A stretch of 64,000 nucleotides of DNA from Sphingobacterium sp. SRCM116780 (GCF_021442025.1 NZ_CP090446.1:4092001-4156000); one strand, 5' to 3'; shown: positions 18,250 to 26,784, counted from the stretch's first letter. Translations and numbers: made by a program. The notes: generated by a model from the letters alone, not told the origin.

Positions 18250-20076
18250 ATGAAATTAAATAACCAAAACTTATTACATTTATATCTAACTTTTTTGCTT
18301 GTTTTTGCATGTTTTGTTTTTAGCTTTGCGAAAGCGCAGGAGCAAGCATGGATTCGAGTAAACCAGCTAGGATATACACCTGCAGGAATAAAAGTAGCGG
18401 TATTTGGTTCGAAAGAAAAGGGAAAGTACGAAAGTTTTGACTTGATTGATGCAAAAACTCAGAAGCGTGTATATTCAAACAAGATAGGGAAAGATTATGG
18501 TGCTTATGGGCCATTTATTCAAAGCTATAGGTTTGATTTTTCTGTTTATCGTGATACAGGTTCTTATTATTTAGTGGTTGGAGATGTAAAATCTCCTGTT
18601 TTTAAGATTGGAAAAGACGTTTATAAAGGAGCTGCGGATTTTGCACTTCGTTATATGCGTCAGCAAAGGACGCTCTTTAATCCGTATTTGAAAGATAGTT
18701 GTCATACGCATGATGGGTTTACGATGCATGCTGGTCGAGTAGGAATTGCTGACAGTACACATATTGACGCTGGTGGTGGTTGGCATGATGCTTCAGATTA
18801 TTTGCAATATTCGACTACATCCGCAAATGCGACTTATCATTTGCTGGCTGCTTATCGTGATTTTCCAAAGGTATTTGCTGATCAAAAACAAGCAAATGGC
18901 TTGGATGGAAAGAATGGTCGGGCAGATGTGTTGGATGAGGCTAAATGGGGACTAGATTGGTTGTTGAAGATGCATCCAGCTCCTAACCTGCTATTTAATC
19001 AGATTGCGGATGATCGTGATCATACGAATATGAGAATGCCAGGAGAGGATCCTTTCTATGGAAGAGGATTTGAAAGACCCGTTTATTTTATTGATGGTGA
19101 ACCACAACAACGTGGTAAATTCATGAATAATACGACAGGCACAAGTTCTACGGCAGCAAAATTTTCGAGTGCCTTTCATTTAGGTAGTTCTTTGTTTCAA
19201 AATAAGGATAAAAAATATGCGAAAACGTTAGCTAAAAAAGCAAAAACTGCTTACGATTTTGCTTTAATAAAGCCAGGTGTAACACAAACAGTATCTGTGA
19301 AATCACCTTATATTTATGCAGAGGATAATTGGGTGGATGATATGGAACTAGCAGGTGCTATGTTTTATGAAACGAGTAAGAACAATAAGTTTTTAAAACA
19401 TGCCTTCGAATATGCTCGCCAAGAAAAGATTACACCTTGGATGATCACAGATACTGCTGCACATTATCAGTGGTATCCGTTCATTAATCTTGGTCACTAC
19501 GAATTAGGGAAACAATTAAAAGGCAATGATCGCGAGGAGATTGTCTCATATTATAAATCGGGAATAGAAGAGGTTTTTACTCGAGCAAAAGAAAATGCAT
19601 TTTATAGAGGTGTTCCTTTTATTTGGTGCAGCAACAATTTGACTGTTTCTTTTGCTATACAATGTTTATGGTATAAAGAGTTGACAGATGATGCTCAATT
19701 TGATGAATTAGCACAAGCAAATATAGATTGGTTATTTGGTACCAATCCTTGGGGAACAAGTATGGTATATGGTTTGCCTGCGTGGGGAGATACTCCAGTA
19801 AATCCACATTCTGCTTTTACTCATTTAAAGAATTTTCCGATAGATGGGGGATTGGTTGATGGGCCGATTATGACTTCTACATATAGAAATTTGATTGGTA
19901 TCAAGTTAGTCAATGAAGATCCATATCAAGCTTTCCAGAGTAATCTGGTTGTTTATCATGATGATTACGGTGATTATAGTACGAATGAACCGACAATGGA
20001 TGGGACTGCTTCGCTGATTTATCTGCTGGCTTCTCAGGAGCAAAAGGCACTGGAGGAGCCTCAAGGAAAAAAGTAG
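18250..20076 (+). CDS. Glycoside hydrolase family 9 enzyme, secreted
   Basis: 608-residue exported hydrolase: signal peptide to about residue 29 (FAKAQ), an N-terminal Ig-like CelD_N domain (WIRVNQLGYTPAGIKVAVF), then the GH9 (alpha/alpha)6 barrel. The catalytic DASD motif is at 180-183 (GGWHDASDYLQY) and the general-acid Glu is about E580 in NEPTMDG. GH9 includes endoglucanases but also exo-beta-D-glucosaminidase (known from Photobacterium profundum), which would suit this amino-sugar cluster better; that choice is inference. The last codons before the TAG are a perfect slippery A_AAA_AAG, and a deacetylase frame follows at once. Confidence 0.88.
   Translation: MKLNNQNLLHLYLTFLLVFACFVFSFAKAQEQAWIRVNQLGYTPAGIKVAVFGSKEKGKYESFDLIDAKTQKRVYSNKIGKDYGAYGPFIQSYRFDFSVYRDTGSYYLVVGDVKSPVFKIGKDVYKGAADFALRYMRQQRTLFNPYLKDSCHTHDGFTMHAGRVGIADSTHIDAGGGWHDASDYLQYSTTSANATYHLLAAYRDFPKVFADQKQANGLDGKNGRADVLDEAKWGLDWLLKMHPAPNLLFNQIADDRDHTNMRMPGEDPFYGRGFERPVYFIDGEPQQRGKFMNNTTGTSSTAAKFSSAFHLGSSLFQNKDKKYAKTLAKKAKTAYDFALIKPGVTQTVSVKSPYIYAEDNWVDDMELAGAMFYETSKNNKFLKHAFEYARQEKITPWMITDTAAHYQWYPFINLGHYELGKQLKGNDREEIVSYYKSGIEEVFTRAKENAFYRGVPFIWCSNNLTVSFAIQCLWYKELTDDAQFDELAQANIDWLFGTNPWGTSMVYGLPAWGDTPVNPHSAFTHLKNFPIDGGLVDGPIMTSTYRNLIGIKLVNEDPYQAFQSNLVVYHDDYGDYSTNEPTMDGTASLIYLLASQEQKALEEPQGKK
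20052..20076 (+). other. Candidate -1 ribosomal frameshift site
   Basis: A_AAA_AAG lies at 20067-20073 in the GH9 reading frame, immediately followed by the TAG stop (20074-20076). GGAGGAG at 20052-20058 sits 8 nt upstream, like the stimulatory Shine-Dalgarno of dnaX. A -1 shift would continue as VVVDAYGAVV in the deacetylase frame. No convincing stem-loop is found at the usual 5-9 nt downstream; the nearest (CGCTA arms, 20116-20132) is over 40 nt away. A one-base indel in the A-run would give the same picture. Confidence 0.45.
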
Positions 20077-20078
20077 TT

Positions 20079-20774
20079 GTGGATGCTTATGGTGCGGTAG
20101 TTAGAGGCGATCGTTCGCTAAAACAAATAGCGCTTGTTTTCACTGGACATGATTTAGCAGAGGGGGGATTGAAAGTTCTCAAAACATTAAAAAATAAATC
20201 TGTAAAAGGGTCATTTTTTTTGACGGGAGATTTCTTAAGAGAACCAAAATTTCGTCCCCTAGTAATCGAAATAAAAAGAAATAATCATTATATTTCTGCT
20301 CATTCAGATAAACATTTGCTAGTGAGTGATTGGGGAGATCGAGCTGGTTTATTAGTGACAAAAGATTCGTTTGTACATGATTTGGAAGCGAATTTTAGGG
20401 AATTGGAAAAACTAGGTTTTCGAGTAAATGACAATAAATATTATATACCTTCATACGAATGGTATAACAAAGATATTGTCGCATGGAGTAAAGAGATGGG
20501 GTATATTCCTGTTAATTATACGCCAGGTTTGCGTACAGCTGCCGATTACACATATCCAGAAATGGGCAAAAAATATCTTTCATCAGCAGATATCGAAAAA
20601 GGAATTTGGAAAGAAAATGAAAAGGCAGATGGTTTAAATGGATTCATCATCCTAGTACATATGGGTACTGATGCGCGTAGGAAGGATAAATTTTATGATC
20701 ATTTGGGTAAAATGATAGATCAATTAAAAACAGAAGGATATCAATTTGTTGATATTCGAACGTTGTTACAATAG
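20079..20774 (+). CDS. Polysaccharide deacetylase (NodB-type domain), possibly the C-terminal part of the GH9 protein
   Basis: 231-residue NodB-like carbohydrate deacetylase. Metal-binding pattern: D25 in LVFTGHD, and H75/H79 in SAHSDKH; further motifs KGSFFLTGDFL and YIPSYEWYNKDIVAWS. The only usable start is GTG at 20079, two bases after the GH9 stop, and there is no signal peptide, although this enzyme class acts outside the cytoplasm. The frame stays open far upstream into GH9. So it is either translated by coupling, joined to GH9 by a -1 frameshift, or separated by a one-base error. It would remove N-acetyl groups from GlcNAc or MurNAc residues. Confidence 0.8.
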   Translation: MDAYGAVVRGDRSLKQIALVFTGHDLAEGGLKVLKTLKNKSVKGSFFLTGDFLREPKFRPLVIEIKRNNHYISAHSDKHLLVSDWGDRAGLLVTKDSFVHDLEANFRELEKLGFRVNDNKYYIPSYEWYNKDIVAWSKEMGYIPVNYTPGLRTAADYTYPEMGKKYLSSADIEKGIWKENEKADGLNGFIILVHMGTDARRKDKFYDHLGKMIDQLKTEGYQFVDIRTLLQ

Positions 20775-20798
20775 AATTAAGGATAATTACACTATAGA

Positions 20799-21611
20799 AT
20801 GATAAATACAACCGAAAAAGAATCGAATTACCAAGATTTAGAAAAAATGACTGTTTTGGAGTTGTTAACCAATATTAATAACGAAGATAGAACAGTTCCG
20901 ATTGCTGTGGAGAAAGCTATTCCTCAAATAGAGGTACTTGTAAATGAATGTGTAGCTAAAATGAAAAATGGAGGTCGTGTTTTTTATATTGGTGCTGGTA
21001 CTAGTGGACGATTAGGGATTTTGGATGCTTCAGAATGTCCTCCAACATACGGTGTTCCATTTGACTGGATTATCGGCCTAATTGCTGGGGGTGATGTAGC
21101 GATTCGAAAAGCGGTAGAATTCGCAGAAGATGATATGGAACAGGCGTGGAAAGATTTATCAGAGTATAGCATCAATGCGAAAGATGTTATTATTGGCATT
21201 GCGGCTTCGGGTACGACTCCATATGTCGTTGGTGGTCTAAAGGCGGCAAATGCTGCAGGGTTAGCAACAGGTTGTATTGTGTGTAATGGAGGCTCAGTGA
21301 TTGCTGCGGAAGCTCAATTTCCAATAGAAGTAATTGTAGGGCCAGAGTTTGTTACTGGTTCTACACGTATGAAAGCAGGTACAGCTCAGAAATTAGTGTT
21401 AAACATGTTGAGTACCTCTATCATGATTCAATTAGGTCGTGTGAAAGGAAATAAAATGGTGGACATGCAATTGTCCAACCATAAGTTGGTGGCACGTGGT
21501 GTTCGTATTATTATGGATGAAACGAATGCAACAGAAGCAGAGGCAACAGATTTATTGGAGAAATTTGGTAATGTTCGCCAAGCTATTGAAACTTACCAAG
21601 AAACACATTAA
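20799..21611 (+). CDS. murQ: N-acetylmuramic acid 6-phosphate etherase
   Basis: Cytoplasmic SIS-domain lyase that splits the lactyl ether of MurNAc-6-phosphate, giving GlcNAc-6-phosphate and D-lactate. 270 residues with the family signature VFYIGAGTSGRLGILDASEC; catalytic Glu residues correspond to E79 (SECPPTYG) and E110 (VEFAEDD), spaced as in E. coli MurQ. Phosphate-binding sites include AASGTTPYV and GSTRMKAGTAQK. It lies 24 nt after the deacetylase and 28 nt before a symporter. A MurNAc kinase (MurK/AmgK) would be needed to make its substrate and is not found in the window. Confidence 0.96.
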   Translation: MINTTEKESNYQDLEKMTVLELLTNINNEDRTVPIAVEKAIPQIEVLVNECVAKMKNGGRVFYIGAGTSGRLGILDASECPPTYGVPFDWIIGLIAGGDVAIRKAVEFAEDDMEQAWKDLSEYSINAKDVIIGIAASGTTPYVVGGLKAANAAGLATGCIVCNGGSVIAAEAQFPIEVIVGPEFVTGSTRMKAGTAQKLVLNMLSTSIMIQLGRVKGNKMVDMQLSNHKLVARGVRIIMDETNATEAEATDLLEKFGNVRQAIETYQETH

Positions 21612-21639
21612 ACACATAACCTAATTATAAAACAAACTT

Positions 21640-23130
21640 ATGTCACCAATAATTTTATTATCTTTTTTAATCATCTACTTTGCTGTTTTGCTTGCTGTAG
21701 CACATTTTACATCAAAGGGGTCTTCAGACAATTCGACTTTCTTTGTTGCTAATCGCAATTCAAAATGGTATATGGTTGCCTTTGGTATGATCGGTACGGC
21801 ACTGTCTGGTGTAACCTTTATTTCTGTACCTGGTGCTGTTGGTGCTTCTGAGTTCAGTTACTTTCAATTCGTATTGGGTAATGCAGTAGGTTTTATAATT
21901 ATCGCCTATGTTTTGCTTCCCCTGTATTATCGGATGAATCTAACTTCTATTTACACGTATTTAGAAGAACGATTTGGACATACGACGTATAAAACAGGAG
22001 CAGCAATTTTTCTAGTTTCAAGAACGATTGGATCCGCTTTTCGTTTATACTTGGTTGCCATCGTATTGCAACACTTTATCTTTGATGCTTGGAATGTGCC
22101 TTTTGTTGTTACTGTTGTGATCTGTCTGATTTTAATTTGGTTATATACAAATAAAGGTGGACTTAAGACAATTATTGTTACGGATACCTTACAAACAACG
22201 TTCTTAATTACTGCGGTTATTTTGTCAATTTTCTTTATGGCAAAAGGACTTGGTTTTGGAATTGTGGACACTTTTGAAGCGGTAAAAGAAAGTAGTTATT
22301 CTAAAATTTTCTTCTGGGACGATTTCGTGGGTAGTAAAGCGAATTTTTGGAAACAATTTTTAGGAGGTATTTTCGTAACAATTGCGATGACTGGTCTAGA
22401 TCAAGATCTTATGCAAAAGAATCTTTCTATGGGTACAATCAAAGAGGCTCAAAAGAATATGATTACGTTCACCAGTGTATTTGTGGTGATCAATATCTTC
22501 TTTTTGGCCGTTGGAGCTCTTTTATATATCTATGCTGCAAAAAATGGAATCGATGTATCAAAACTTGCAACGCGCGATTATTTGTATCCTGAAATTGCTT
22601 TAAATCATCTGACGCTTGTTCCTGCCATTATTTTCATGATGGGATTGACAGCAGCTACATTTGCGACTACTGATTCCGCTTTGACTGCTTTAACGACTTC
22701 TTATTGTATAGATTTCTTAAATTTCAATAAAAAGGAGAATCCAAATGATCCAATACTGGTAAAGAAACGTAACTATGTACACTTTGGATTTTCAATCGTC
22801 ATGCTATTGGTGATTTTAGTGTTCAAATTGATTAATAATGATTCGGTTGTCAATGCGATTTTTACTGCTGCTAGTTATACATACGGACCTTTATTAGGCT
22901 TATTTGTCTTCGGCATATTAACGAAATACGCTGTTAAAGATAAATGGGTGCCATTTATCTGTGTGATCTCGCCAGTTATTTTGTATGTCTTGAAGACTTA
23001 CGTTATCGAAGTTTATACACCTTATGTAATAGGACTAGATTTAATTATTATCAATGGCCTCATTACCTTTTTATTATTGTTCATTACTTCTCCAGGAAAG
23101 GCTTCTACAAGAGAACTTTCGCATAATTAA
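21640..23130 (+). CDS. Sodium/solute symporter (SSS family), MurT-like by position
   Basis: Inner-membrane transporter of 496 residues with about 13 membrane segments. SSS features include FFVANRNSKWYMVAFGMIGT, LSGVTFISVPGAVG, and MTGLDQDLMQKNLS. In Tannerella forsythia the MurNAc importer MurT is an SSS protein encoded with MurK and MurQ; here the gene directly follows murQ, so MurNAc or a related amino sugar is the likely cargo. That assignment rests on context; SSS members also carry sialic acid, glucose and others. No terminator is obvious after it. Confidence 0.85.
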   Translation: MSPIILLSFLIIYFAVLLAVAHFTSKGSSDNSTFFVANRNSKWYMVAFGMIGTALSGVTFISVPGAVGASEFSYFQFVLGNAVGFIIIAYVLLPLYYRMNLTSIYTYLEERFGHTTYKTGAAIFLVSRTIGSAFRLYLVAIVLQHFIFDAWNVPFVVTVVICLILIWLYTNKGGLKTIIVTDTLQTTFLITAVILSIFFMAKGLGFGIVDTFEAVKESSYSKIFFWDDFVGSKANFWKQFLGGIFVTIAMTGLDQDLMQKNLSMGTIKEAQKNMITFTSVFVVINIFFLAVGALLYIYAAKNGIDVSKLATRDYLYPEIALNHLTLVPAIIFMMGLTAATFATTDSALTALTTSYCIDFLNFNKKENPNDPILVKKRNYVHFGFSIVMLLVILVFKLINNDSVVNAIFTAASYTYGPLLGLFVFGILTKYAVKDKWVPFICVISPVILYVLKTYVIEVYTPYVIGLDLIIINGLITFLLLFITSPGKASTRELSHN

Positions 23131-23144
23131 AAAAAGTTAAGTGA

Positions 23145-23176
23145 TTTGTACGTGCAAAAAAATTAAGTTAAGTTTG
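23145..23176 (+). promoter_or_regulatory. Bacteroidota-type promoter for punA
   Basis: TTTG at 23145-23148, 20 nt, then TAAGTTTG at 23169-23176, a perfect -7 box. The start codon of the nucleoside phosphorylase gene is 23 nt downstream. Confidence 0.55.
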
Positions 23177-23199
23177 ATTAAATTAGTTTTTTTGTACGT

Positions 23200-24015
23200 A
23201 TGTATCAATTGATAGAAGAAACCACAGGATTTATCCGCAAGAAAATAGGCGATTTTGAGCCTGAATTTGGAATTATATTAGGCACTGGCTTAGGTAAATT
23301 GGTGGATGAGATTGACGTTGCATATTCGCTTATGTATTCCAACATTCCTAACTTTCCTATCTCTACAGTCGAATTTCACTCTGGTAAACTAATATTTGGA
23401 ACGCTCAATGGTCGCAAAGTAGTAGCCATGCAAGGTAGACTTCATTATTATGAAGGATATGATATGCAGGAAATTACATTTCCTATCCGTATAATGAAAG
23501 TCTTGGGCATTAAAAAGCTTTTTGTTTCGAATGCTTCAGGTTCCTTGAATCCAGATATATTGAAAGGGGATTTAGGTATTATTGAAGATCATATCAATTT
23601 ATTACCTGATAATCCTTTAAGAGGATCAAATTTAGCAGAATTTGGTCCAAGGTTTCCTGATATGAGCCAGCCTTATAATCGCGAACTCATTCGTCAGGGT
23701 TTGGCTATTGCTACAGATAAAGGAATTCGTGCCCATAAGGTAGTATATGTATCTGCAACAGGACCAAATTTGGAAACTAGAGCAGAGTATCGTTACATGC
23801 GACTGATTGGTGGTGATATTGTGGGTATGAGTACTGTCCCAGAAGTTATTGTGGCGAATCACATGAATTTACCCGTGTTTGCTATCTCTGTGATTACTGA
23901 TGAAGGATTTCATGACGATTTAAAACCCGTCTCTTTACAAGAGATCATCGATGTTGCCGCAAAAGCTGAACCTAAAATGACGTTAATTTTGAAAGAATTG
24001 ATAGCTTTGCAATAA
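23200..24015 (+). CDS. punA: Purine nucleoside phosphorylase
   Basis: Cytoplasmic trimeric-type (family 2) phosphorylase that converts purine nucleosides and phosphate into free bases and ribose-1-phosphate. 271 residues with phosphate and purine site motifs: GIILGTGLGKLVDEI, EFHSGKL, MQGRLHYYEGY, SNASGSLNPDI, GPNLETRAEYRY and GMSTVPEVIVANH. The EVIVANH/ISVITDEG pattern favours PNP over methylthioadenosine phosphorylase. Own promoter upstream; the porin-like gene begins 27 nt later, so they may share a transcript. Confidence 0.93.
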   Translation: MYQLIEETTGFIRKKIGDFEPEFGIILGTGLGKLVDEIDVAYSLMYSNIPNFPISTVEFHSGKLIFGTLNGRKVVAMQGRLHYYEGYDMQEITFPIRIMKVLGIKKLFVSNASGSLNPDILKGDLGIIEDHINLLPDNPLRGSNLAEFGPRFPDMSQPYNRELIRQGLAIATDKGIRAHKVVYVSATGPNLETRAEYRYMRLIGGDIVGMSTVPEVIVANHMNLPVFAISVITDEGFHDDLKPVSLQEIIDVAAKAEPKMTLILKELIALQ

Positions 24016-24042
24016 TTTTAAACAATGCTAGTTCAAATATAA

Positions 24043-26031
24043 ATGAAGGTATTTCTGCGCTTTTTAGCGATTTTTTGTTGTATTCTTGGTCTCATAAATC
24101 AAGTTCAGGCCCAAAGTAATGATGAATGGAGTAGTGCTTTAGATTCGGCTAGAGCAAAAGAAGACTCAAAACAGGATTCAGTTATTTTGTCAGCCAAATA
24201 TATTCGATATACAACATTGGATATGATGAAAAAGGGGACTTACACAACTCAAATCGATACATCACACCAAAATCTTCAATATTATAATAAGCAGAATTTA
24301 CCCTGGAACCCTAGTATTAATTTAGGTTCTTATGGTTTAGCTACTCGAGATTTATTGTTTCAACCGAGTAAATCTATTGGTTTTCAGAGTGGTTTTCATA
24401 GCTTAGAACGGACATTATATCGTCCGGATTCCATACAATATTTTAGAGCTAGAGCTCGATTTTCTGAACTTTATGCTGTTGGATTTTTCTTTGATGACCA
24501 AGTATTTCGAACACGATTAGCTCAAAACATAAATCCAAGACTCAATATTGGAGGCGAGTTTCATGCAACAAAAGCTGACGGATATTATACCAATCAAAAA
24601 TATTCGGATATAAAATCGGCTTTGTTTGCCTGGTATGAATCCAAGAATCATCGTTATAACTTATTGACTAATCTTGTTTTTAATAAATTAGATGCAACTG
24701 AAAATGGTTCTGTAGTCGCTAACGATATCTTTAAGGACTCTTTGAATCAATCTTCTGATCGATATATCGTACGTTTAAATGGAACAGGGGCAAATAGACC
24801 TCGAAATCAATGGCGAGATAATTCTTTTTTCATTCGTCAGTCCCTATTTATGGGACGTCTGGATACCGTTGATGCGGGCAAACCTACTATGCAGATTTAT
24901 CCAACAAATAGTATTGCACACAATACTTCTTTCCGTGTTCAGAAATACAACTTTTTTAAGAATGAGACCGATGGAAATGGTGCATTTCCTTATGGTGGAT
25001 CAATGTTAAGTACAGATACTACCAAAATTACTTCAATTTCGAATGAATTTGAATATAACTTTTATTTGAGAGGGAAGTCAATTTTTAAGAACGAAGCAAG
25101 GTTGAATTTAGCCTTCCAACATGATATGTATTGGTATACCGATAGCGGCATCAACAATCGATTTTATCAAAATGGAACATTAAAAGGTGAACTAGGATAT
25201 AAGTTCTCCGATCGGGTGAATGTTACTGCTAATGTAAACCAAATTGTTTTAGGACATAATTTTGGAGATTACTTATATGAAGCCAAAGCTGATTTATTAC
25301 TGAGTTCGAATGTTGGAAAAATAACACTTTCGGCTTATTCTCAAAATAAATCTCCAGAGATGGTATTTAACCGCTTGAATTATACTTACCATCAATGGGA
25401 TCGTGATTTTGAAAAAAGTAAAACCCAAAATCTAGCTTTTCAATATAGCAATCCGAAAATTGGTTTTAAGGGTAAGGTTGAATACTTTTTGATGGACAAC
25501 TATCTTTATTTTAAAGAAATTGATAATCCTACAAATGATGCACGCTTTTCTAAATTAATAGAGCCCGCCCAGTTATCTTCAGCTAATCTGTTGAAGGTAT
25601 CGGTAGGTCAAAAGTTTAAGTTTAGAAAATTTACGCTGGATAATTTAGTTGTTTATCAAAAAACAGATCAACAGGATATTTTAGCTATTCCAGAGATTTA
25701 TACTTGGCATAGTTTATACTATAATGATATGCTTTATAAAGTGGTTGATTTCAATATTGGTATTGATGCCAAATTTAACACACCATTTAATACCCCTTCA
25801 TATTCGATAAATTCAGGCCAGTTTTATAATAATAATGTAGGTCTTGAATTTTCAACGTATCCGATTATCGATGTCTGGACAACAGCAAATATACAACGTG
25901 TAACACTATTCTTGAGTTGTAATTTTGTAAATCAATATTTAGGTATGCCAAAGGGATATTATACTGTTCGTCGTTATCCGATGAATGATGCCAATATTAG
26001 ATTTGGAGTTTCCTGGAAATTCTATGACTAA
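24043..26031 (+). CDS. Putative outer-membrane porin (Porin_10 type)
   Basis: 662-residue predicted outer-membrane beta-barrel. It has a signal peptide ending VQAQ (about 24), a polar stretch, then the family start NLPWNPSINLGSYGLATRDL (near 90-109), and many alternating aromatic/polar strands, ending in an aromatic C terminus (SWKFYD). It resembles the Bacteroidota putative-porin family that sits next to punA in related genomes; that context memory was not checked. Substrate unknown; a role in nucleoside entry would be speculation. Confidence 0.8.
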   Translation: MKVFLRFLAIFCCILGLINQVQAQSNDEWSSALDSARAKEDSKQDSVILSAKYIRYTTLDMMKKGTYTTQIDTSHQNLQYYNKQNLPWNPSINLGSYGLATRDLLFQPSKSIGFQSGFHSLERTLYRPDSIQYFRARARFSELYAVGFFFDDQVFRTRLAQNINPRLNIGGEFHATKADGYYTNQKYSDIKSALFAWYESKNHRYNLLTNLVFNKLDATENGSVVANDIFKDSLNQSSDRYIVRLNGTGANRPRNQWRDNSFFIRQSLFMGRLDTVDAGKPTMQIYPTNSIAHNTSFRVQKYNFFKNETDGNGAFPYGGSMLSTDTTKITSISNEFEYNFYLRGKSIFKNEARLNLAFQHDMYWYTDSGINNRFYQNGTLKGELGYKFSDRVNVTANVNQIVLGHNFGDYLYEAKADLLLSSNVGKITLSAYSQNKSPEMVFNRLNYTYHQWDRDFEKSKTQNLAFQYSNPKIGFKGKVEYFLMDNYLYFKEIDNPTNDARFSKLIEPAQLSSANLLKVSVGQKFKFRKFTLDNLVVYQKTDQQDILAIPEIYTWHSLYYNDMLYKVVDFNIGIDAKFNTPFNTPSYSINSGQFYNNNVGLEFSTYPIIDVWTTANIQRVTLFLSCNFVNQYLGMPKGYYTVRRYPMNDANIRFGVSWKFYD

Positions 26032-26100
26032 AATAATTAAAATTATTTACGTGGATTCTAGTGAATTGCGGTTTTAGCGGTAAAAAACTTTTGAAATAAT

Positions 26101-26130
26101 TTTGAGAGTCGAAATTTTGAACTATATTTG
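26101..26130 (+). promoter_or_regulatory. Promoter of the tRNA-Val array
   Basis: TTTG at 26101-26104, 18 nt, then a perfect TATATTTG at 26123-26130. The first tRNA begins 45 nt downstream. The sharp fit suggests a strong promoter driving all three tRNA genes. Confidence 0.6.
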
Positions 26131-26175
26131 CACACGCAATTAGGGAAAGATATTTCAGGTATCTGGAACTAAGAA

Positions 26176-26253
26176 GGAGGCTTAGCTCAGCTGGTTCAGA
26201 GCATCTGCCTTACAAGCAGAGGGTCACTGGTTCGAACCCAGTAGCCTCCACCA
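26176..26253 (+). tRNA. tRNA-Val (anticodon UAC), copy 1, CCA encoded
   Basis: Full cloverleaf: acceptor GGAGGCT with AGCCTCC (26243-26249), D-arm GCTC/GAGC, anticodon stem TCTGC/GCAGA with loop CTTACAA (anticodon TAC), T-arm with GTTCGAAC, discriminator A at 26250 and encoded CCA at 26251-26253. Confidence 0.95.
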
Positions 26254-26308
26254 AACAAATATCGAAAGTGCTCGTTGGCACAAAAGATTGTTCTGTTAAA
26301 TGTAAAAA

Positions 26309-26386
26309 GGAGAATTAGCTCAGCTGGTTCAGAGCATCTGCCTTACAAGCAGAGGGTCACTGGTTCGAACCCAGTATTCTCCACCA
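26309..26386 (+). tRNA. tRNA-Val (anticodon UAC), copy 2, CCA encoded
   Basis: The body is identical to copy 1, but the acceptor stem is GGAGAAT with ATTCTCC (26376-26382). Two base pairs (5-68 and 6-67) have changed on both sides, keeping the pairing. Discriminator A at 26383 and CCA at 26384-26386. Confidence 0.95.
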
Positions 26387-26413
26387 AACAGAAGTGTTTC
26401 AAAAATACTTAAA

Positions 26414-26488
26414 GGAGGCTTAGCTCAGCTGGTTCAGAGCATCTGCCTTACAAGCAGAGGGTCACTGGTTCGAACCCAGTAGCCTCCA
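26414..26488 (+). tRNA. tRNA-Val (anticodon UAC), copy 3, CCA not encoded
   Basis: Same sequence as copy 1 through the discriminator at 26488, but followed by CAAAA, so CCA must be added after transcription. A terminator hairpin begins 3 nt later, ending the array. Confidence 0.95.
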
Positions 26489-26490
26489 CA

Positions 26491-26518
26491 AAAAAGCATC
26501 GATTTATCGATGCTTTTT
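26491..26518 (+). terminator. Terminator of the tRNA-Val array
   Basis: Perfect palindromic stem of up to 13 bp (26491-26503 with 26506-26518) with GCATCGAT core, flanked by A-run and T-run. Confidence 0.85.
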
Positions 26519-26533
26519 CATTTTAGACCAATT

Positions 26534-26779
26534 ATGTATTTCGTTTATATCTTGTATTCCGTTCTTTGCGGTCGTTATTATATTGGTATAACTTCTGATT
26601 TAACTGAGCGGTTACGTCGTCATAATGTAGCACATAAGAAAGGCTTTACAGGCCGATCGCAGGATTGGGTTGTTGTATACCGAGAAGAATATATTTCAAA
26701 ATCAGAAGCTCTGGCTAGAGAAAAAATTCTTAAATCTTGGAAAAGCCGAATAAAGATTGAGGCACTGATCAATGGCTAA
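26534..26779 (+). CDS. Small GIY-YIG endonuclease-domain protein
   Basis: 81-residue protein that is nearly all GIY-YIG (URI-type) domain: FVYILYS (the GIY strand, here VYI), RYYIGITSDLTERLRRHN (YIG with the conserved Arg), a Glu-containing helix (YISKSEALAREKILKSWKS). Start chosen at 26534 because an ATG at 26510 lies inside the tRNA terminator hairpin. Such single-domain proteins are common in Bacteroidota and their role is unknown; DNA cutting or structure-specific nuclease activity is expected. It is wedged between an intact tRNA-Val and a broken copy, and a relic of the same gene type lies at 27813. Confidence 0.85.
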   Translation: MYFVYILYSVLCGRYYIGITSDLTERLRRHNVAHKKGFTGRSQDWVVVYREEYISKSEALAREKILKSWKSRIKIEALING

Positions 26780-26784
26780 ATAAT

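Noticed and set aside
20116..20132. CGCTA/TAGCG hairpin as frameshift stimulator
   Set aside because: It is more than 40 nt downstream of the slippery site, too far for the usual mechanism, and only 5 bp.
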